A stretch of 64,000 nt of DNA from Xenopus tropicalis (GCF_000004195.4 NC_030683.2:80864910-80928909); one strand, 5' to 3'; positions 31,641 through 45,700 are shown, counted from the stretch's first letter. Notes: a model not told the origin generated them from the sequence alone. Numbers and translations: made by a program.

Positions 31641-31785
31641 CATAGACCCGGGGTTCTTCTTCTTAGCACTCAAAGTCCGGCTCATGACAGTTACATGGGA
31701 GTAGGAGAAACAAAACCTTATTTGAAAGCAGTGCTCCTTCTGAAAGCTCAGACTCAGGCACAATGCACTGAGATGGCTGCCTACT

Positions 31786-32343
31786 CACCAATATTACAAC
31801 TAAAAAATACCTTTGTTGGTTCAAGAATAACATTTTAAATGGTAGAGTGAATTATTTGCTATGGAAACAGTGTAATTTAGAAATAAAAAGTATACCATGG
31901 GCGTTGTTTTCACTTACAGCACCTGTGTGAAGCAGCTGAAAATATGTATTAAATCACAATTCAGAGTGAACATATTAAAGGTCCCACACAGGGGCAGATT
32001 AGTGACTAGGCACCCCTAGGTTATAGCCTAAAGGCCCAGTGTAATCAGGGGCCCATTCTGCTTATTTTAAAAAAAATGTTTTTGTGAAGCTGCTGCCCAC
32101 CCCCATGCCAAGGCAACCAAAGTCGTGCACATGTCTGTGCATGGTGACTAGACAAAGTGCTGTGTATGTTGAAAAATCAGAGGATAGGTGGCGCGTATGC
32201 TTGTGTGTTCTGATGTTGCATTTTGTTTGGCACACCAATTACACACCAATATTATAACTAACATAAATACATTTGTTGGGTTAAGAATAAAATCTTAAAT
32301 GGCAGAGTGAATTATTTGCTATGGAAATAAAAAGTACACCATA
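31786..32343. repeat. Direct duplication, two about 110-bp copies
   Basis: ACCAATATTA(C/T)AACTAA, TTAAATGG(T/C)AGAGTG and AATTATTTGCTATGGAAA are shared between about 31786-31900 and 32234-32343. The sequence between includes a GGGGCCCATTCTGC-type repeat. Confidence 0.7.
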
Positions 32344-32466
32344 AAAATCATGACAATATCGCTTTAAGGTAAACGTGCAGTAGCGATTATGGAGACAGAA
32401 AAGATTATTAGCACAGTTCATTAGTTACAGCCATGCCCACATCCAAGCAAGAAAGTCATTGCTTTG

Positions 32467-33173
32467 TTAAAGGACCGGTAACACCAAAAATAAGTATTCA
32501 TTTGAACGGACATGTTTTAATTTAATAAGAGGATGTCATTTTTTTTATAAATACATATATAGATTCTTAGCATTAAATTATAAAACTTTGTAATATATGT
32601 CTGTTATATGTCTGTATATATATGTCTGTTAAAAATGTTGTACCTGTTCTGAGATACAAGCTATCGTTTCTGCAGCTTTCTTTTCTCCCACTTGAAGTTC
32701 AGTGGCTGCTGGTTGTCCTACTCTCTGGTGCTCTGAGGGGCAGCAATTAAAGGTTAAACACCCTTGACCCCTGTCTAAAGCTGGCCATACACGCATAATA
32801 TAGTTTCGTACGAAATTCGGTGCATGTATGGCGGCTCGACAAGGTGACCGATATCGCAAAAGGCTTAGGATTTTGGTTGACTCGTCAATCGCCAGGTCAA
32901 AAGATTTTGATAGGCCGCCATTGAAGGCGCCCAAGCATCAGATCAGTTAAGCATCAGAGGGGCAGCCAATAAACCACATGCGAGCAGGGCGGCCAGTGGC
33001 CACTGAACTTTGAGGAGGATCATGACTGAAGGAGAGAAACGAAAGCTGCAGAAATGATCGCTTGTATCTCAAAACAGGTACAACATTTTTAACAGGCATA
33101 CAATACAATGTTTTATAATTTAGTGCTAAGAATCTATATATGTATTTCAAAAATGACTTTACATCCCCATTAA
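32467..33173. mobile_element. T2-type MITE interrupted by another MITE
   Basis: Starts TTAAAGGACCGGTAACACC and ends ACATCCCCATTAA. Long inverted arms include TTGTACCTGTTCTGAGATAC with GTATCTCAAAACAGGTACAA and TTTCTGCAGCTTTCTTTTCT with its complement. The centre is split by a CTAAAGCTGGCCATAC-type element (32775-32950). Confidence 0.75.
32775..32950. mobile_element. MITE with AAGCTGGCCATACAC end, copy 2 (nested)
   Basis: Starts CTAAAGCTGGCCATACACGC and contains TTTCGTACGAAATTCGGTGC, GACCGATATCGCA and AAAAGATTTTGATAGG modules. The right boundary is the TTAA at 32947-32950, and the other terminal repeat is absent. Confidence 0.65.
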
Positions 33174-33730
33174 AGGAGAAGAAAAGGTAAAAACTTAGTA
33201 AGCTTTGTCAGAAAGGTCTATGTAAATACAGTCATAAGCAGTCCTCTATAAAAAGAAACACAGGTTTTCTTGTCTCCTTTTTTGTAAACATGTTCTTTGG
33301 TATCAGACTTCCTCTCTCAGAAAAATCTTTCATTCCTGGGCCCGGAGTCTGCACAGCTTACTCCTCTCTCCCTTCTCCTGCTCCTCATCCCATAAGAATT
33401 CACTCCCCCCACCATCAGAATGTGTGATCTATGCTACTAGCCTCTAGAGTTGCAGCAGGAAGCAAAGGGAGACCAAGCCAAAATGGCAGCTGCTATCTTA
33501 AACAAACAAAGGGAGCTTCTAGGGCTCTGAGAAGGCTTCCGGGTCTCTGAAAAGGCTTCATGTGGCCTTACCCTAACGCCATCCTCCACTGCCAGCTTGA
33601 GCGCATGCTTGTTATCAGTTTTCTAAAGGCTCCTATATATTGTGTATTCAGAGGTAGGTTTGAGAGCACCCAAATGTATCAGTTTAAATGCAACATGCTG
33701 CATTTTTGTGCGCTAACAGTAATCCTTTAA
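33170..33730. mobile_element. T2-type MITE sharing its TTAA with the previous one
   Basis: Starts TTAAAGGAGAAGAAAAGG at the same TTAA that ends the 32467-33173 element and ends GTAATCCTTTAA. The interior (TTTCATTCCTGGGCCCGGAG, AAAATGGCAGCTGC) matches no gene seen here. Confidence 0.6.
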
Positions 33731-34470
33731 TATACGTGAATGTAACATTAATGAGAGTGCTGTCCTAAGCAGTTTTGCAACTTAAATTCATTATTTTTTT
33801 AAAAAGTTTTTTAAGGCAAATATTTACTGTTAATATGAATGAATTTTATTTACAACAGCACCACCTGCTGGTCAGTTTCCAGCCATGATTCAGATGAGGA
33901 ACTTGGCAAAAAAATTCTGAGAATTACATAGCCTGAAACTTAGGTGAACCATGGTGAAACTTCCTAAAAAGAAAGGTAGTCATAGGCCATCTTTTCCCAC
34001 AATTCCAGCAGTCACAAAGGGGCAATGTGCCACAATTGCATCTGATTCAGCAAGGTTCACACACATGAATAACACTTTTTGTTGCAAATTGGGCACAATT
34101 GTATGTAAGTGTATCTGGCATAATTTCTTGTGTTCGTTGTACAAGCAACACCTGTAACTTATTCTTTAGGGGCGCAAGTGGTTTATGTATATTGGCGCTG
34201 GGAACAAAGGGAAACCTGGAGCTACCACCATGTCAAGAGGCGTTAGCAGACTCATTTCGGAACAGAAAACAGAAAGAATTAAGTGGCACTGAACACAACT
34301 ACAAACATGACTGACCTGGCTGGCCATTTTGTCCAAAATGTATGGAATGAACTACCACTCTGATCACCTAAATCTGAACAGAATATTCAACATTAATACT
34401 TGTGCTGACACTCCAAGTAATGACAAAACAGCATTGGACATCTCCAGATTTCACCTCTTATATTTACATT
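33731..34470. other. Intergenic, nothing recognised
   Basis: Beyond the 3' end of BCL9L. ORFs are short and unrecognised. Confidence 0.35.
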
Positions 34471-34887
34471 TGTTTTATTTACATCAAAACGTGTTGCACA
34501 TTTTGACTGCTTTAATTAAAAAAAGTAAAGAAAAAAATGCCACACTCACAAAGATATACAGATGATGAGACATTGCTGAGCAGAGATAAGACATGGCACC
34601 CATCTCCCAACGCATTCAAGACGAAATGACACACTCCCTGCCAGTAGTTTAGTATGGATAAAGGCAAACCAATTGTAATATTTGAGACTGAGTGATGCAG
34701 AAGGAAAGCGTAGGGTAGAAATCTGAATGGACAGACATAAGAACCAAGGTACATAAAAGGGTGAAATACTATGAATTTTCATTTACAGTTAAAATAAAAT
34801 TATGTCCTTTTTGTCTTTGGCCACAGCTGATCATGGCAGAGTTGTCTTTAGGGGTTGTGAAGCAAGGGCAACTGCCCTGACATTGCA

Positions 34888-34919
34888 TTTATTGGGGCCT
34901 TTAGAGGAACAGCTTTATT
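34888..34919 (-). terminator. bcl9l: Candidate BCL9L polyadenylation signals
   Basis: Two minus-strand AATAAA hexamers (34893-34888 and 34919-34914), about 950-980 bases past the stop codon. Another lies at 34479-34474. Without transcripts the used site cannot be chosen. Confidence 0.3.
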
Positions 34920-35866
34920 CCATAAATTTACTTCCTGACTGTGCAGTTAGTGCCTCAGTTCTCATAGTTGCAGAGATAATAGACTCTAGAACAAAATTGC
35001 AACAATGATACTTTATAACAGTCAGGCCCTTGGGGAAGCTGCAAGTTGTACAATAATTGCTTACGGAACTCATATTGGAAGTCATACTTCATATAATTAT
35101 GAGGCCCCAATAAAGTATGCTTTGCTCCTAGCCCTATGCAAGGATGTAGTTTCTATATTGGAACCCATGGGTCAGTGCCTAGGGTGCAATGAAATAAAAA
35201 GATAAGAGGGGGTTGCCCCACTGCTTCTGTAAATACTTGTAATGCACGCCGAGTGTATCTATCAGCAAAGAATGGAGGGGCAGCCTAAGGTGGTGACATG
35301 TTCTAATAAACCCCTTCACCCACCAGCACCAAAGACAGGCCTGGCTTGTTTGTGCCAGCAATTCCTTATAATTATAATATAAAACAAATTTAGAAAATTC
35401 TAACAGAAAAAAAAGAAAACAAACACTAACGGAACATGCCAATAAAAAATAAAATGAGTAATGGTGCAAAAAAAAAAAAACTGTAAAAAGGAGCATAACA
35501 GTAAAATGACTGGTACAAAAAGCAGCAATAAAAACAAGTCACAGATAGCGGGCTAAAGAAAACCTAGAATTAGGAAAAGACATTTGCGTAACTTCAATGT
35601 CACTCTTGGTTGACCAAAGCAATCGAACTTTCTAATTTAAGATTAGGATAGTAGGAAAGTTCATTGATATCCAGCAAAGATGTGGAATTGGAAAGGGTAG
35701 GAAAATGAGAAATAATTACTTTATCTTTTAGTACAGAAGGATGTAGTAAATTAAATATTAGCAAGAAAGTTGAGAAAAAATAAGTTGGCACTTAGGAGAG
35801 AAGCTGGCAAGGGAAGTTGGCACTGATGAGCTACCAGAGGGAGTTGGTGTTGGCAATTCTCTGCTG
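34920..35866 (-). other. bcl9l: Probable BCL9L 3' UTR
   Basis: AT-rich sequence downstream of the BCL9L stop with no recognised repeats. Its extent depends on the polyadenylation site. Confidence 0.4.
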
Positions 35867-36756
35867 TTAGAATGGTAGGTGCCCAGGCCCTGCGATATAG
35901 GTATCCAAGGAGACACTGCGCTGCCTCATTTGGTGTCCAACCAACATGCTTTGCTGTCCAGGCAAGTGCCCACCAAGAGGGCCTTGGGGAGATAACATTG
36001 GAGCACCCTGTGGGTACATCTCCCCTGATACACTCCTCTGTTTCATCATCATAAAGTTCTGTTGCACCATCTGTGGTGGAGGCACCATCCCTGTCCTGCC
36101 CATGGTGGGAAGTGAGGGCATTCCAATTGATCGCTGTGGGCCTGGAAGACTTGGTCCTAAACGGCCTGGGTGTTGTTCAGTCATCATATTCTGAAGTCCC
36201 AGAAGGTGCATGTTCGTTGGATGTGGTTTTGGTGTCTGTGTACCCCCCTTAGGAAAGTACTGCAAAGTGCTGCTGGGTTTCTCTGAGGGCATGATTCTTG
36301 ACAAGTCAAATTCTGGGATGCCAGTGGCTGATGGTCGAATGACCTCTCCCAACTCTGGGTCAGTAAGCACTGAAGGCAGAACATGGCCATAAGGATCTGA
36401 CATCCTGTGGGGTAAACGTGCCTGGGAAGTTGTGTCATCTGTGTAATGGTGTTGCATGGAGCTGCCTCCCCCTCCTTGGTGCCCAGGCTGCAAGCGTGAT
36501 GGGAAGACCAGCTGGTTGGAGGACATCATTTGTGTGCCAGGACCAGGGCAACAAGGATCTTGTGTTACTGAGGAAATTAATAAAGGGTTCTGCATGGAGG
36601 GTCCAATTGATGGATGCATTGGAGGCCCAGGGGCAGCGAGAAGAGATGGTGGCTCATGAGAAAGAGTTGACTGTCCTGGAATATTTATGCTCCCTATGGG
36701 GCTTTGTGAGGAGTTCAAGTTTAAGTGCAAAGATATAGGAGGATTCATCGTAGAGC
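35867..36756 (-). CDS. bcl9l: BCL9L terminal coding exon 7
   Basis: Acceptor CACTCTCTTTCAG. Encodes GSTMNPPISLHLN, SVLTDPELGEVIRPSATGIP, EFDLSRIMPSEKPSSTLQYF, the QNFMMMKQRSVSGE block and MRQRSVSLDTY, ending GHLPF and TAA (35869-35867). This is the C-terminal homology region of BCL9/BCL9L, linked to transcriptional activation. Confidence 0.95.
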
Positions 36757-39700
36757 CTGAAAGAGAGTGTATTTATGTCATGTAAAATATCTCTGTCCAT
36801 GGATGAAGCAAGAAATGTAATGCAATCTTCAGTTTTTTGTCTAACCTACCACATTTGCCCACCTATTTCTCTCCATAATGCTATCTGTGTTTTTGTTTTT
36901 GTTTTTTAAATAAGGGTAAATCTCCTGTATTACCATGTTATCACTGCTGTATAGAGGTGGTCGCTTACCCTGCACATTTTCTAATCAGTTTTAGTTTTCC
37001 CAAACTCCCTACTTTTTCAGTTTTTTCTTGATGATCTTAAGGGTGTCTTATAATAAATGTTTGCAATGTTTGGTCCAGGTTTAATCACCAATCATCAGGC
37101 AGTGTGTACTCATAACCTGTTTAAATACAAAAATCCTATTGTTTGCTATGAGCTACTGTACATGAGCAAACTTATGTGCCTTTTATTATATATGGGGGTA
37201 AATATTTCCACCTCTATTTCTTTCCACCTACATGTACTTGTAATTCTCTCAGTCCTCTGCTTCCTTGGTAAAGTTACACTGAAAATCTCTCTGGGCTTAC
37301 CGTGTTGATTTCCTGGTGGTAGGAGTACACGGTCGGGAAGAAGCTCGTCATCCGAGGTGGCAATGGTTTTGATGGCATTATGATACAGTGGAGTAGAGCT
37401 AGGCATAGCATATTTGGACATCTGGGACATCATTAAGGACAAAGGATTTTGAGAAGTAAGTCCATCTAAATAAATAAAAGTAAACAGGCAATTAAGTATA
37501 CAGATTCTGAAATCAGATCTTACCACACCATCAATGTATGTTTTATGGGGGTGAATACTAGTACTTGTTATTCTATGTAAATATCTAGAAAATACATATT
37601 GTTGGTAATACCAGAATAAAGGTCACAGTCAGAAGCATTCTGTATATAGCTGCAAAGACACTCAGTGAAAGCAAAGTGTTAACAGTGATTTTTGGAATTG
37701 CTCTGCCATGTTTTTTTTCAGCATGCTAAGTGTAAGTTCAAGGTAGTTGAGACAGTGCTAAGCTTGCTGTGCTGCATATCTGGAACAGGCACCTAGACAG
37801 CCAGAAAGGTGGAGTTTGATGGCAGGACCAAGGCCAATACATTTGAGCAGAGACAGAGCTCACAGGGACTGATTTGTAACTTACCACATATTTAATGCCA
37901 GTATATAGGCAGTGTAAAGTAAAGGGTAATAAATGCATAACAGTGTAAGACAGGGGTGCCCAACCACCGGGCTGTGGACCGGTGCCAGGCCTTGGGCTGT
38001 GCTGAACCAGGTCTCTGGTCTTGGCTGCAGTCTATAATAGCTTCAAAGGCAATGAAAACTGCCCCAATTACCTGCGATCCCAACTCCTCACAGGAGTTAC
38101 ACGGCGTTACATGCAAAGTGGCAAAAACTTTCTACTGAGTGAGACAAGGACCAAAATACTTAAAGCTCTGTACAAAGTGGCTGAAAATATAACCACTTAG
38201 GTGGGAGTAGAAGAGCAAGGGGCTGGGTACATCTAGTTGTAGGGAAAAATCTCAGGTCTCCCACTGATTCGGTATTATGGTGAGTTGTATTATATTTTAT
38301 ATATTACAGTGTAATAATAATAGTATGAATAAAGTACATAATATAAAATGTATTAGCTACATTTACATTATATATGTTAAAATTAAATTATATAACACTA
38401 GTTTATGGTGTTTTATTATGCTCCTGAAATGTGCCCCTCCCCATCGGTCCTTGGAAAAATTGTCTTGCTTGAAACCAGTCCGAGTTGCAAAAAAGTTTAG
38501 GGAATGCTAGTGTAAGGAACACTGTTCAAAAAACGGTAATTTTCAAATGTATTGCAGAGTCTCTGCTCCTGCTCAGCCATGTCCATATCCATGTTAATAA
38601 TAATAATAGGCTATCACACAATTAAGTACACATAAGGGCTCATTTAGGAAGCAAGTGCAGGGTGCACAATTCTCATGCAATTCCCCATGTTTTTTACCCA
38701 AAATGCAGGTATTATAGTTGTATTGCATTTACAATTAGCTGATTTGCACAGTGCAGGTATGGAATATATTATCTAAATTGTTAGGACCCAGGGGAATTAT
38801 GGAAAAGGAGTCTTTCCACATGATTAAAAAAAATAGGATTGTTTTGCAATCAGCATAGATTTTGGCAAGCTTAATTAACATCAAATACACAGTACTGTAC
38901 AAAATAAAAAAAAAAGTTTCTTTAAAAAGGACTCTATGGCAAATTTAAACACATATATAAAAACATACAGATTACATACAAATATTACAGCAGGCCCCAC
39001 TTATTACCGCTTACTAAAAGATGACATTCCCATATTTTGGAAGTACAGTATATAAATAATGGGTTCATGACTAATAGATCCCATACCTGTATTAGATATG
39101 CTTTCATCCTTAGGGTTCACTTAAAGGAAAAGTAACACTAAAATTTTTTAAGTAAAAAATCTATTCTACCCTGCCCCAATAATTGCCCTATCATGCAAAC
39201 CACTTAGTATTTTGAATGCTTTATTAGAAAATACCTGCTAAAACTTGGCTTTCGGTCATTAGAAGTAAGGCGATACAGCAAAGGAAGGAGCAGCATCCAC
39301 TATGCGATTGATTGATCAAGTCTAGCTTTCTTCTGTATAGGAAGGAGTCAGGCTAGGCTCGATCAATCAATCGTCGCATAGTGGATGCTGCTCCTTCCTT
39401 CGCCGTATTGCCTTACTTCAAATGACCTGAAGCCCAGTTTAATCAGGTATTTTCTAATAAAGCATTCAAAATTCTAAGCAGTTTGCAGGATAGGGCAGTT
39501 ATTGGTGCAAGGTAGAATAGATTTTTTACTTAAAAAAATGTAGTGTTACTTTTCCTTTAATCCAGCCAAATCCAGATTTTAACTTGGGCTAAAGCATTTT
39601 TTTTATTTTTAAAGGAGAACTAAACTCTGAAAATGAATATGGATAAAAATGCCATATTTAATATACTGAACTTTTTGCACCAGCCCAAAGCTTTAGCATC

Positions 39701-42700
39701 TGAATAGGAGCAATGATCCAAGACTTTAGGATTGTCACAGGGGGTCACCATTATGGAAACTGTCTGCAACACACATGCTCAGTGTGCTCTGAGCAGCTGT
39801 TGAGAAGCTAAGCTTAGGGGTTGTCTCAAATTATGAAGCAGAAAATTAGGTTTGCCTGTAATATAAGCTGATGCTACAGGGCTAATTATTAAATTCTGAT
39901 AACAGGATTGGTTGGAATGAACTGCCATTTAGTAATTATCTGTATTATTTACTAACCAGCCTTATATTGTGACATTTCTATTCTATATATGCAGTATATT
40001 GTGAGTCGGCCCCTAAGCTCAGTAACTGACAACAGCACAGAGCATGTGCAGGGAATCAACAGAATAGAAGATGGGCAGTTACTGGGGCATCTTTAGATGC
40101 ACAGATCTTCCCTGCTAAAGGGCTTTGGTTGCCCAGGGCTGGTACAAAACCAAAACATAATGTACAATATTTCGAGCCTATTTCTTTAGTTAGGCTTTAA
40201 TTCTCTTTAAATCTGATTCAGTAGAAATGTCTGCATTCAGTCATTTATCATTTAAATTAACTGCACAAGATAGCTAAAAAACACTTATTCCTCACATAAG
40301 GAAGGGATTTTGAAAATTATATTTAAATTTAAATATGCAAATCCAAGCTCATATTTAGAAATGACTTGGTCTTGAAATAGAAGATTGCATTCTGCAATTT
40401 GTAAGTTGTCACAGGCTTCTATGCTCCCTGTCGCTTGCGCCTTTAAAAGAGCATTCTCTGTGTTAGGCAGCACTCTACCCAAGAGGGTCAACCCACGTTG
40501 AAGCCTGTCCTTAGTGCCTTCCTTAGCACAGGGCTCTTGACACTTCTTTCTGCATGTAGCACTGAATTTTTGATCTGGCACTAAGTGCAGAAAGCAGCAT
40601 TCCCTGGGGCACAAGTGCTTGGCAATTGAGCATTAAGGGGCACTCTCTATGGTATTGAAATTCAAAAATTATTTTGGAGGAAATAGAGGCAAGTGAAATA
40701 CTACCCAATGGGCAAGTCACAATTCACTTGAATATATTTACTGAAAAGGGGCAGCAAAATACTGTATTTGGAAAAGGTGCACAAATGCTTTTTAATAAGT
40801 ATATTCATATGTGTCCTGAGAATTTATACTATACAGCATATTCACACAGATGCACACATCACCATCTCAAGTCTTACCCTGATCCATAACACCAAGAGAT
40901 GCTGTAGGATTTAGGCCCATTCCCTGCTTGCTTGATGGTATACCAGGGCTGGATATGGTGGCTTTAGGAGATGAAGCCCACCCTGGAGAAGGTGCATTCA
41001 TCTGTGGTGACTTTAGCCTTCCAGGAGAGGCATTTGGTGAGCGTCCACTAATTGATGAGCCCAACACCTGGGGTGACTTGAGAGAATCTGGAGGGTTGGA
41101 CAGAGGCAAGCCACCCATTTGATTTCCTGGAGTTAGGGGAGACTTTAGGTTAGAGGAAGGGGAAGAAACAATGGGTGAATGAATCTGACCTTGGTGTGGG
41201 GATTTAATGTGGCTTATAACAGGAGATTCCATTTGGTTTGCATTTACTGTAAGTTCTGTAGTTCTACGGACCAAGTTCCTGCTGGTAGCCATGTGATCTA
41301 ACCCAATACCTGAAGTAGTGGTACCAGGTGTGGAGGAAACTGGTATGTGGCTAAGCCTTGTAGTGCCCACCACTGGCCCTTGATCTGGTCCAAATATGTC
41401 CATACTGATCTCCTGCTGCATGCCAGGATATGAACCTTGCCCTGGGGGAAACCCTGCCTGTCCTTGAGGAAATTGGCCAGGAATCATCTTCTGGGGTCCC
41501 CCAACCATGCCACTTCCATTTTGTGCTCGTGCTGTCCGCACCAAATCCTCTGAACCAACACCTCCCTGGGAATTTATTAAGTCTCCCACTCCCCTCATTT
41601 TTTGGGGCAGAAGCATTTGCTGCTGTGGAGCCATTTGGAGGTTAAGGTTCATATTCATGTTCACACTCATGTTCATATTAAGATTTCCTCCTCCCATTGT
41701 AGGGTCAATTTCCCTCCCTGTACCTGACTGAACAAGGGTAGGACTCAGCATTCCTCTAGACATCCCAAATTCCATGCCCACAGCAGAACCTGCTCCCATG
41801 GTTTCTCCAGGGAACATGGAAGGGTCACCTTGCCTGTGGGTTATCATCATTTCAATTCCCTGCCCACAAGGCATGGATAGTTGCCTTTGCATAACTCCTG
41901 GACGCTTCTCTATCAACTGTTGTCGCAGCAGTTCCTCACGGGCACGAGGGTTAAGAAACCTTTCCATTTCCCCTTGGATACCTCCAGAGTATGCCATACC
42001 AATTTGTGCAAAGTTACTTTGCCCTCCATCAATGGGTGGCATATCCTCACCCCAGCGAGCTGGTCTTGACATGACTCCCACTCCATCCAAAGGAATATTT
42101 TGCATGGCTCCATATCTGCCAGAGAAACGTGGACCTTGAAATGGCATTCCCCCACTCCGAAGCTGCATTGATTCTTGGCCCTCCATGGGTACTTGTAAAC
42201 GATTACCAGGCCACTGCTCTCCAGGTTTGCTGTGATAAGGTGGAGGTGGTCCCCGAAGAATAATTTCAGGCCCCGATCTTCCATGTATAGCAATGTGTTC
42301 CTCTTTTCTCCTTTTCTCTGCATAATATTCTTCCTGCAATTTCCTCCATGCAGCTTGCTCTGGAGTGAGACTGTCATGACCCATCCTCTGCATCAAGAGG
42401 CTCATCTGGTGCCCCATATCAGGCCCAGTTTGGTTGCCTGCCAGATCTTGTTCCATTACTGGACCCCCCAAGCTCTGTGTCTGTGTTATCATCGATTGCA
42501 AAGGCTCTTCATATTTCTTAATATGACCTGGAGTGTTGGCAGGTCCCTCACCGGTGCTTGAGGTGTGCTTTTGAAAGGATTCATTGGCTGCACTACTTCG
42601 GAGAAGCAACCTTTCAATGTCTCTAAGCGTCTGAAGAGAGCGTTCCCTATGCTCAAGCTGCTCTTTAGAGAGACCTTCTGTGCTTAATGTCACACTGTCT

Positions 42701-45700
42701 CCCTGGTTAGCATCACCCAAATGTGCATTATCCCCAGGTAAGAGAGTGCTGGGTGGTTGGGACAGGGGTGGTGGTGGATCAGAGTGTCCACTGGCAGGGT
42801 GACTGCTGCCATTACCTAGCGGAGTTAACTCTTGGTTTGTCTCATCAGTACCGATTTCCTGCGATACTATTGTTGCAGGACCCTGACCAGGTGCAGGTGA
42901 AGGGTCTTCTGTTGATTTTTGTAGTGCAGAAGTGGGAAGGCTTGGTACAGGAAGCGTTTCTCCAGGATCTTGGGTACTTGAAGGTTTTTGGGTTAAAACC
43001 TGAATTAAATATTGGGGATAGGAGCTAATCAGAATATGAAATATATTACTACTTTTTAACACAATACAGTCACTTTTTCAATATTCAATTTGAACAAGAT
43101 TAAAAATAAATTCTGCTCTAACATAATCCTATTATAATAAACAATGTGTTGTTGCTTTAATCGTTTGGGTTCTTCTTTAGCTCGGCTGTGGGAAACAATC
43201 TAAGGTCCTTAAAAAATTCACACTCACTCTGGTCACTTTTATCCCAAGCCAATTATCCTACCAGTATGTTTTTAAAATAGGATATGAATGCCATGCAGAT
43301 GCAGAAAGAAAATAACAAACCACTCTAGAAAAAACTCTGACTGGAATCAAGCCTAGGTGTAAGGTACCTGGGCACACTCCTCGTGGTGTACCTGCCCTGG
43401 CTCAACATGGCGCATCTGGACTGTTGCGCAAATGCATACAGGCCGACACTTGCGTCCGCACATTTGGCGTATGTATGCGTGCGAATTGACGCCAACGCAT
43501 GTGCATTGCGATAAAAAGCACGCCAAGGGCTTAGAATCACTGCAAAGTGATCATTACGCTAGTAAAGACACTAAGCCTTATTCCTGCTTTGATATCCTCG
43601 ACTTTCTGACCCGGCTTGACCTTTGACTCTGAACCGTGCTGCCTGAACCGACCATCTGCCTGTCTGACCATTCCTCTGCCTCATGATTTTGCTGTAGAAG
43701 CTTAGCTTGACACCCCTGCCACTCCTCCACTTGGTCCAGTCCTGTTTCACTCCCAGTGACTGTTCTCCTCAGTGGGAGGTGTAGGAGAGGTCTTTCCTCT
43801 ACGAATTCTTCCAGTGACACACTCCTTAGCTACCTGATACTAGGAGACAATGCTATCCGGTGAGCTGCTCTATTAATCCAACAAATCACAAAATATGGGT
43901 GTGACATTTAATAAGACCATATGCTCTGATATACTGCCTCCATTATCCTGTATGATGCACATCCTGTATGATTTCCGGGTAATTAATCTTAAATAGCCAT
44001 TTTAGCACAAGCCTCATTATCTGCCCTCCTTTCACTAAGAGTATTTCCTATGAATACAAGCTGTAGTCCATATTCCAACATATCTTCCAAAGTTTAAATG
44101 TTAAATAAGCCCACCAATGAGACTTTTCTTTGAAAAAAAAAAAAACCTGTGATTCCATGTTTCAGCAAAAGAAATATGTAATAGATCACAACCTCCCGTG
44201 TAACACACCCCTTAAATCAATGGTTCCTGAAATTTGGGTCTCTTTAAGGAAGCCCTGTCTGAAGGTCAGTTCTGGGTGAGGTTTTGTATGTCCCAGATAT
44301 TCTTGGAATGATAGTTGAATTACAAAAAAAAAAGAAGAAAAAATACATTTTTTTGTCTGTAATCTTGTTATTCAATTTTTGGGGACCAGAGCAAATGTGA
44401 AATTTTATAGAGACATAAGCATTATCAGTGTGTGTAGTAAGCAGTGCCATACCTCATCCAGCTTTCTACGGGGCACATTTTGCTTGTGGTAAATCAGGAT
44501 AGAGTCAGTACGTCCTTGTAAAACAGCTTCTGCTGCTCTGAAAGGGAAAATGATTATAATATTTGTGATGGTAAGAAATTAATAATCACTGCTAAGGGGG
44601 AAAGTAAATAAATATGATCTACCACATGATTTTATCTTTACTTATATATAGAGTGTTTATTTTTATACATTAATGTAAGGAAATCAGTTACGTAAGTTTA
44701 CGCTGTATTTGTATCTCCTCTGCAAATAATTTGATTCTCTTTGGTTACTCCCTTAATCCAATTCTCCACTTGTATTCTTTAAACTTTCCTGTTTATTGGT
44801 GCAGTACTCACTTGTTTGCCAAGAATGTTGTGAAGACATAAACACATTGTGAAGGGGTTTTGGAAGGACCTAAGGACCCTCCACCATCCCCACGCAGGCT
44901 GGGGCCAACTCCATGGGAGGTGCTAGAAGAACTAGTGTCGTTAATCCCAGGAAGAGAAGCAGATCCTGAGCCTGGTAATGTTGGTGTAGACATAACTGAT
45001 TCACCTGCACTGCAGTCTAAGACAGAGAGAATGAAAAGGGATACCAGGAATCAGAGTGAGCAAGTAATATTACTTTGCCAGCAATGGTCCAATTAGAAAA
45101 AATAGCTAGCAAAAAAAAAAAAAAAATTGATAAAGGAACAGAGTTCATGGGAAGGTTTCTAAAGGTTTGTTCTGAAAAAGTAAAGTATGGGAAATATTAT
45201 GCAAATAGTGTCAATAAGAAAACAGCTGGAAGGAAAGAAAAAACATTACCTTTACAGGAAACAGAAAAAATGATTATACATGGTAAAGAACAAAGATTGA
45301 AGAGATACAAAAATAACAGAGAGAGGGCAGCACTACCACACATGGCCAGCAGGAGGTGCACTGCAAGTAAGCAGTGGCTGCTTTGATGGCTTACCTTTGT
45401 GTAAAATTTAAATGGTATCAGTACTGAGATTAACTGGCCCCCTGCATCGTTCTCACCTCAGATTCAGGCTGTAATCCCCCTGTATTGTTTAAAAATGTAA
45501 TCCCCTGTGTTGTTCACACCTTTTAATATCTGCATTGTTCACCCCCTGCAGTGTTCACACCTCAGGTTTAGGCTGTAATCACCCCCATTGTTCACCCCTC
45601 AGACTGTAGGTACCTATGTAGGTACTGCCAGGACTATGCTGCCTGTGTGTATGGCACACACAGGCAGCTAAGGGCAGGCAGAGCATGGCACACACAGGCA

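Noticed and set aside
40285..40614. 109-aa ORF in BCL9L intron 5 as the missing linker exon
   Set aside because: Composition (Cys-rich, no Pro/Ser/Met bias) does not fit the expected linker, and suitable splice sites were not seen.
43000..43062. N-terminal 21 codons of the 731-aa ORF as part of BCL9L
   Set aside because: They precede the TTTAATTCAG acceptor and are not in frame with a BCL9L start; intronic.
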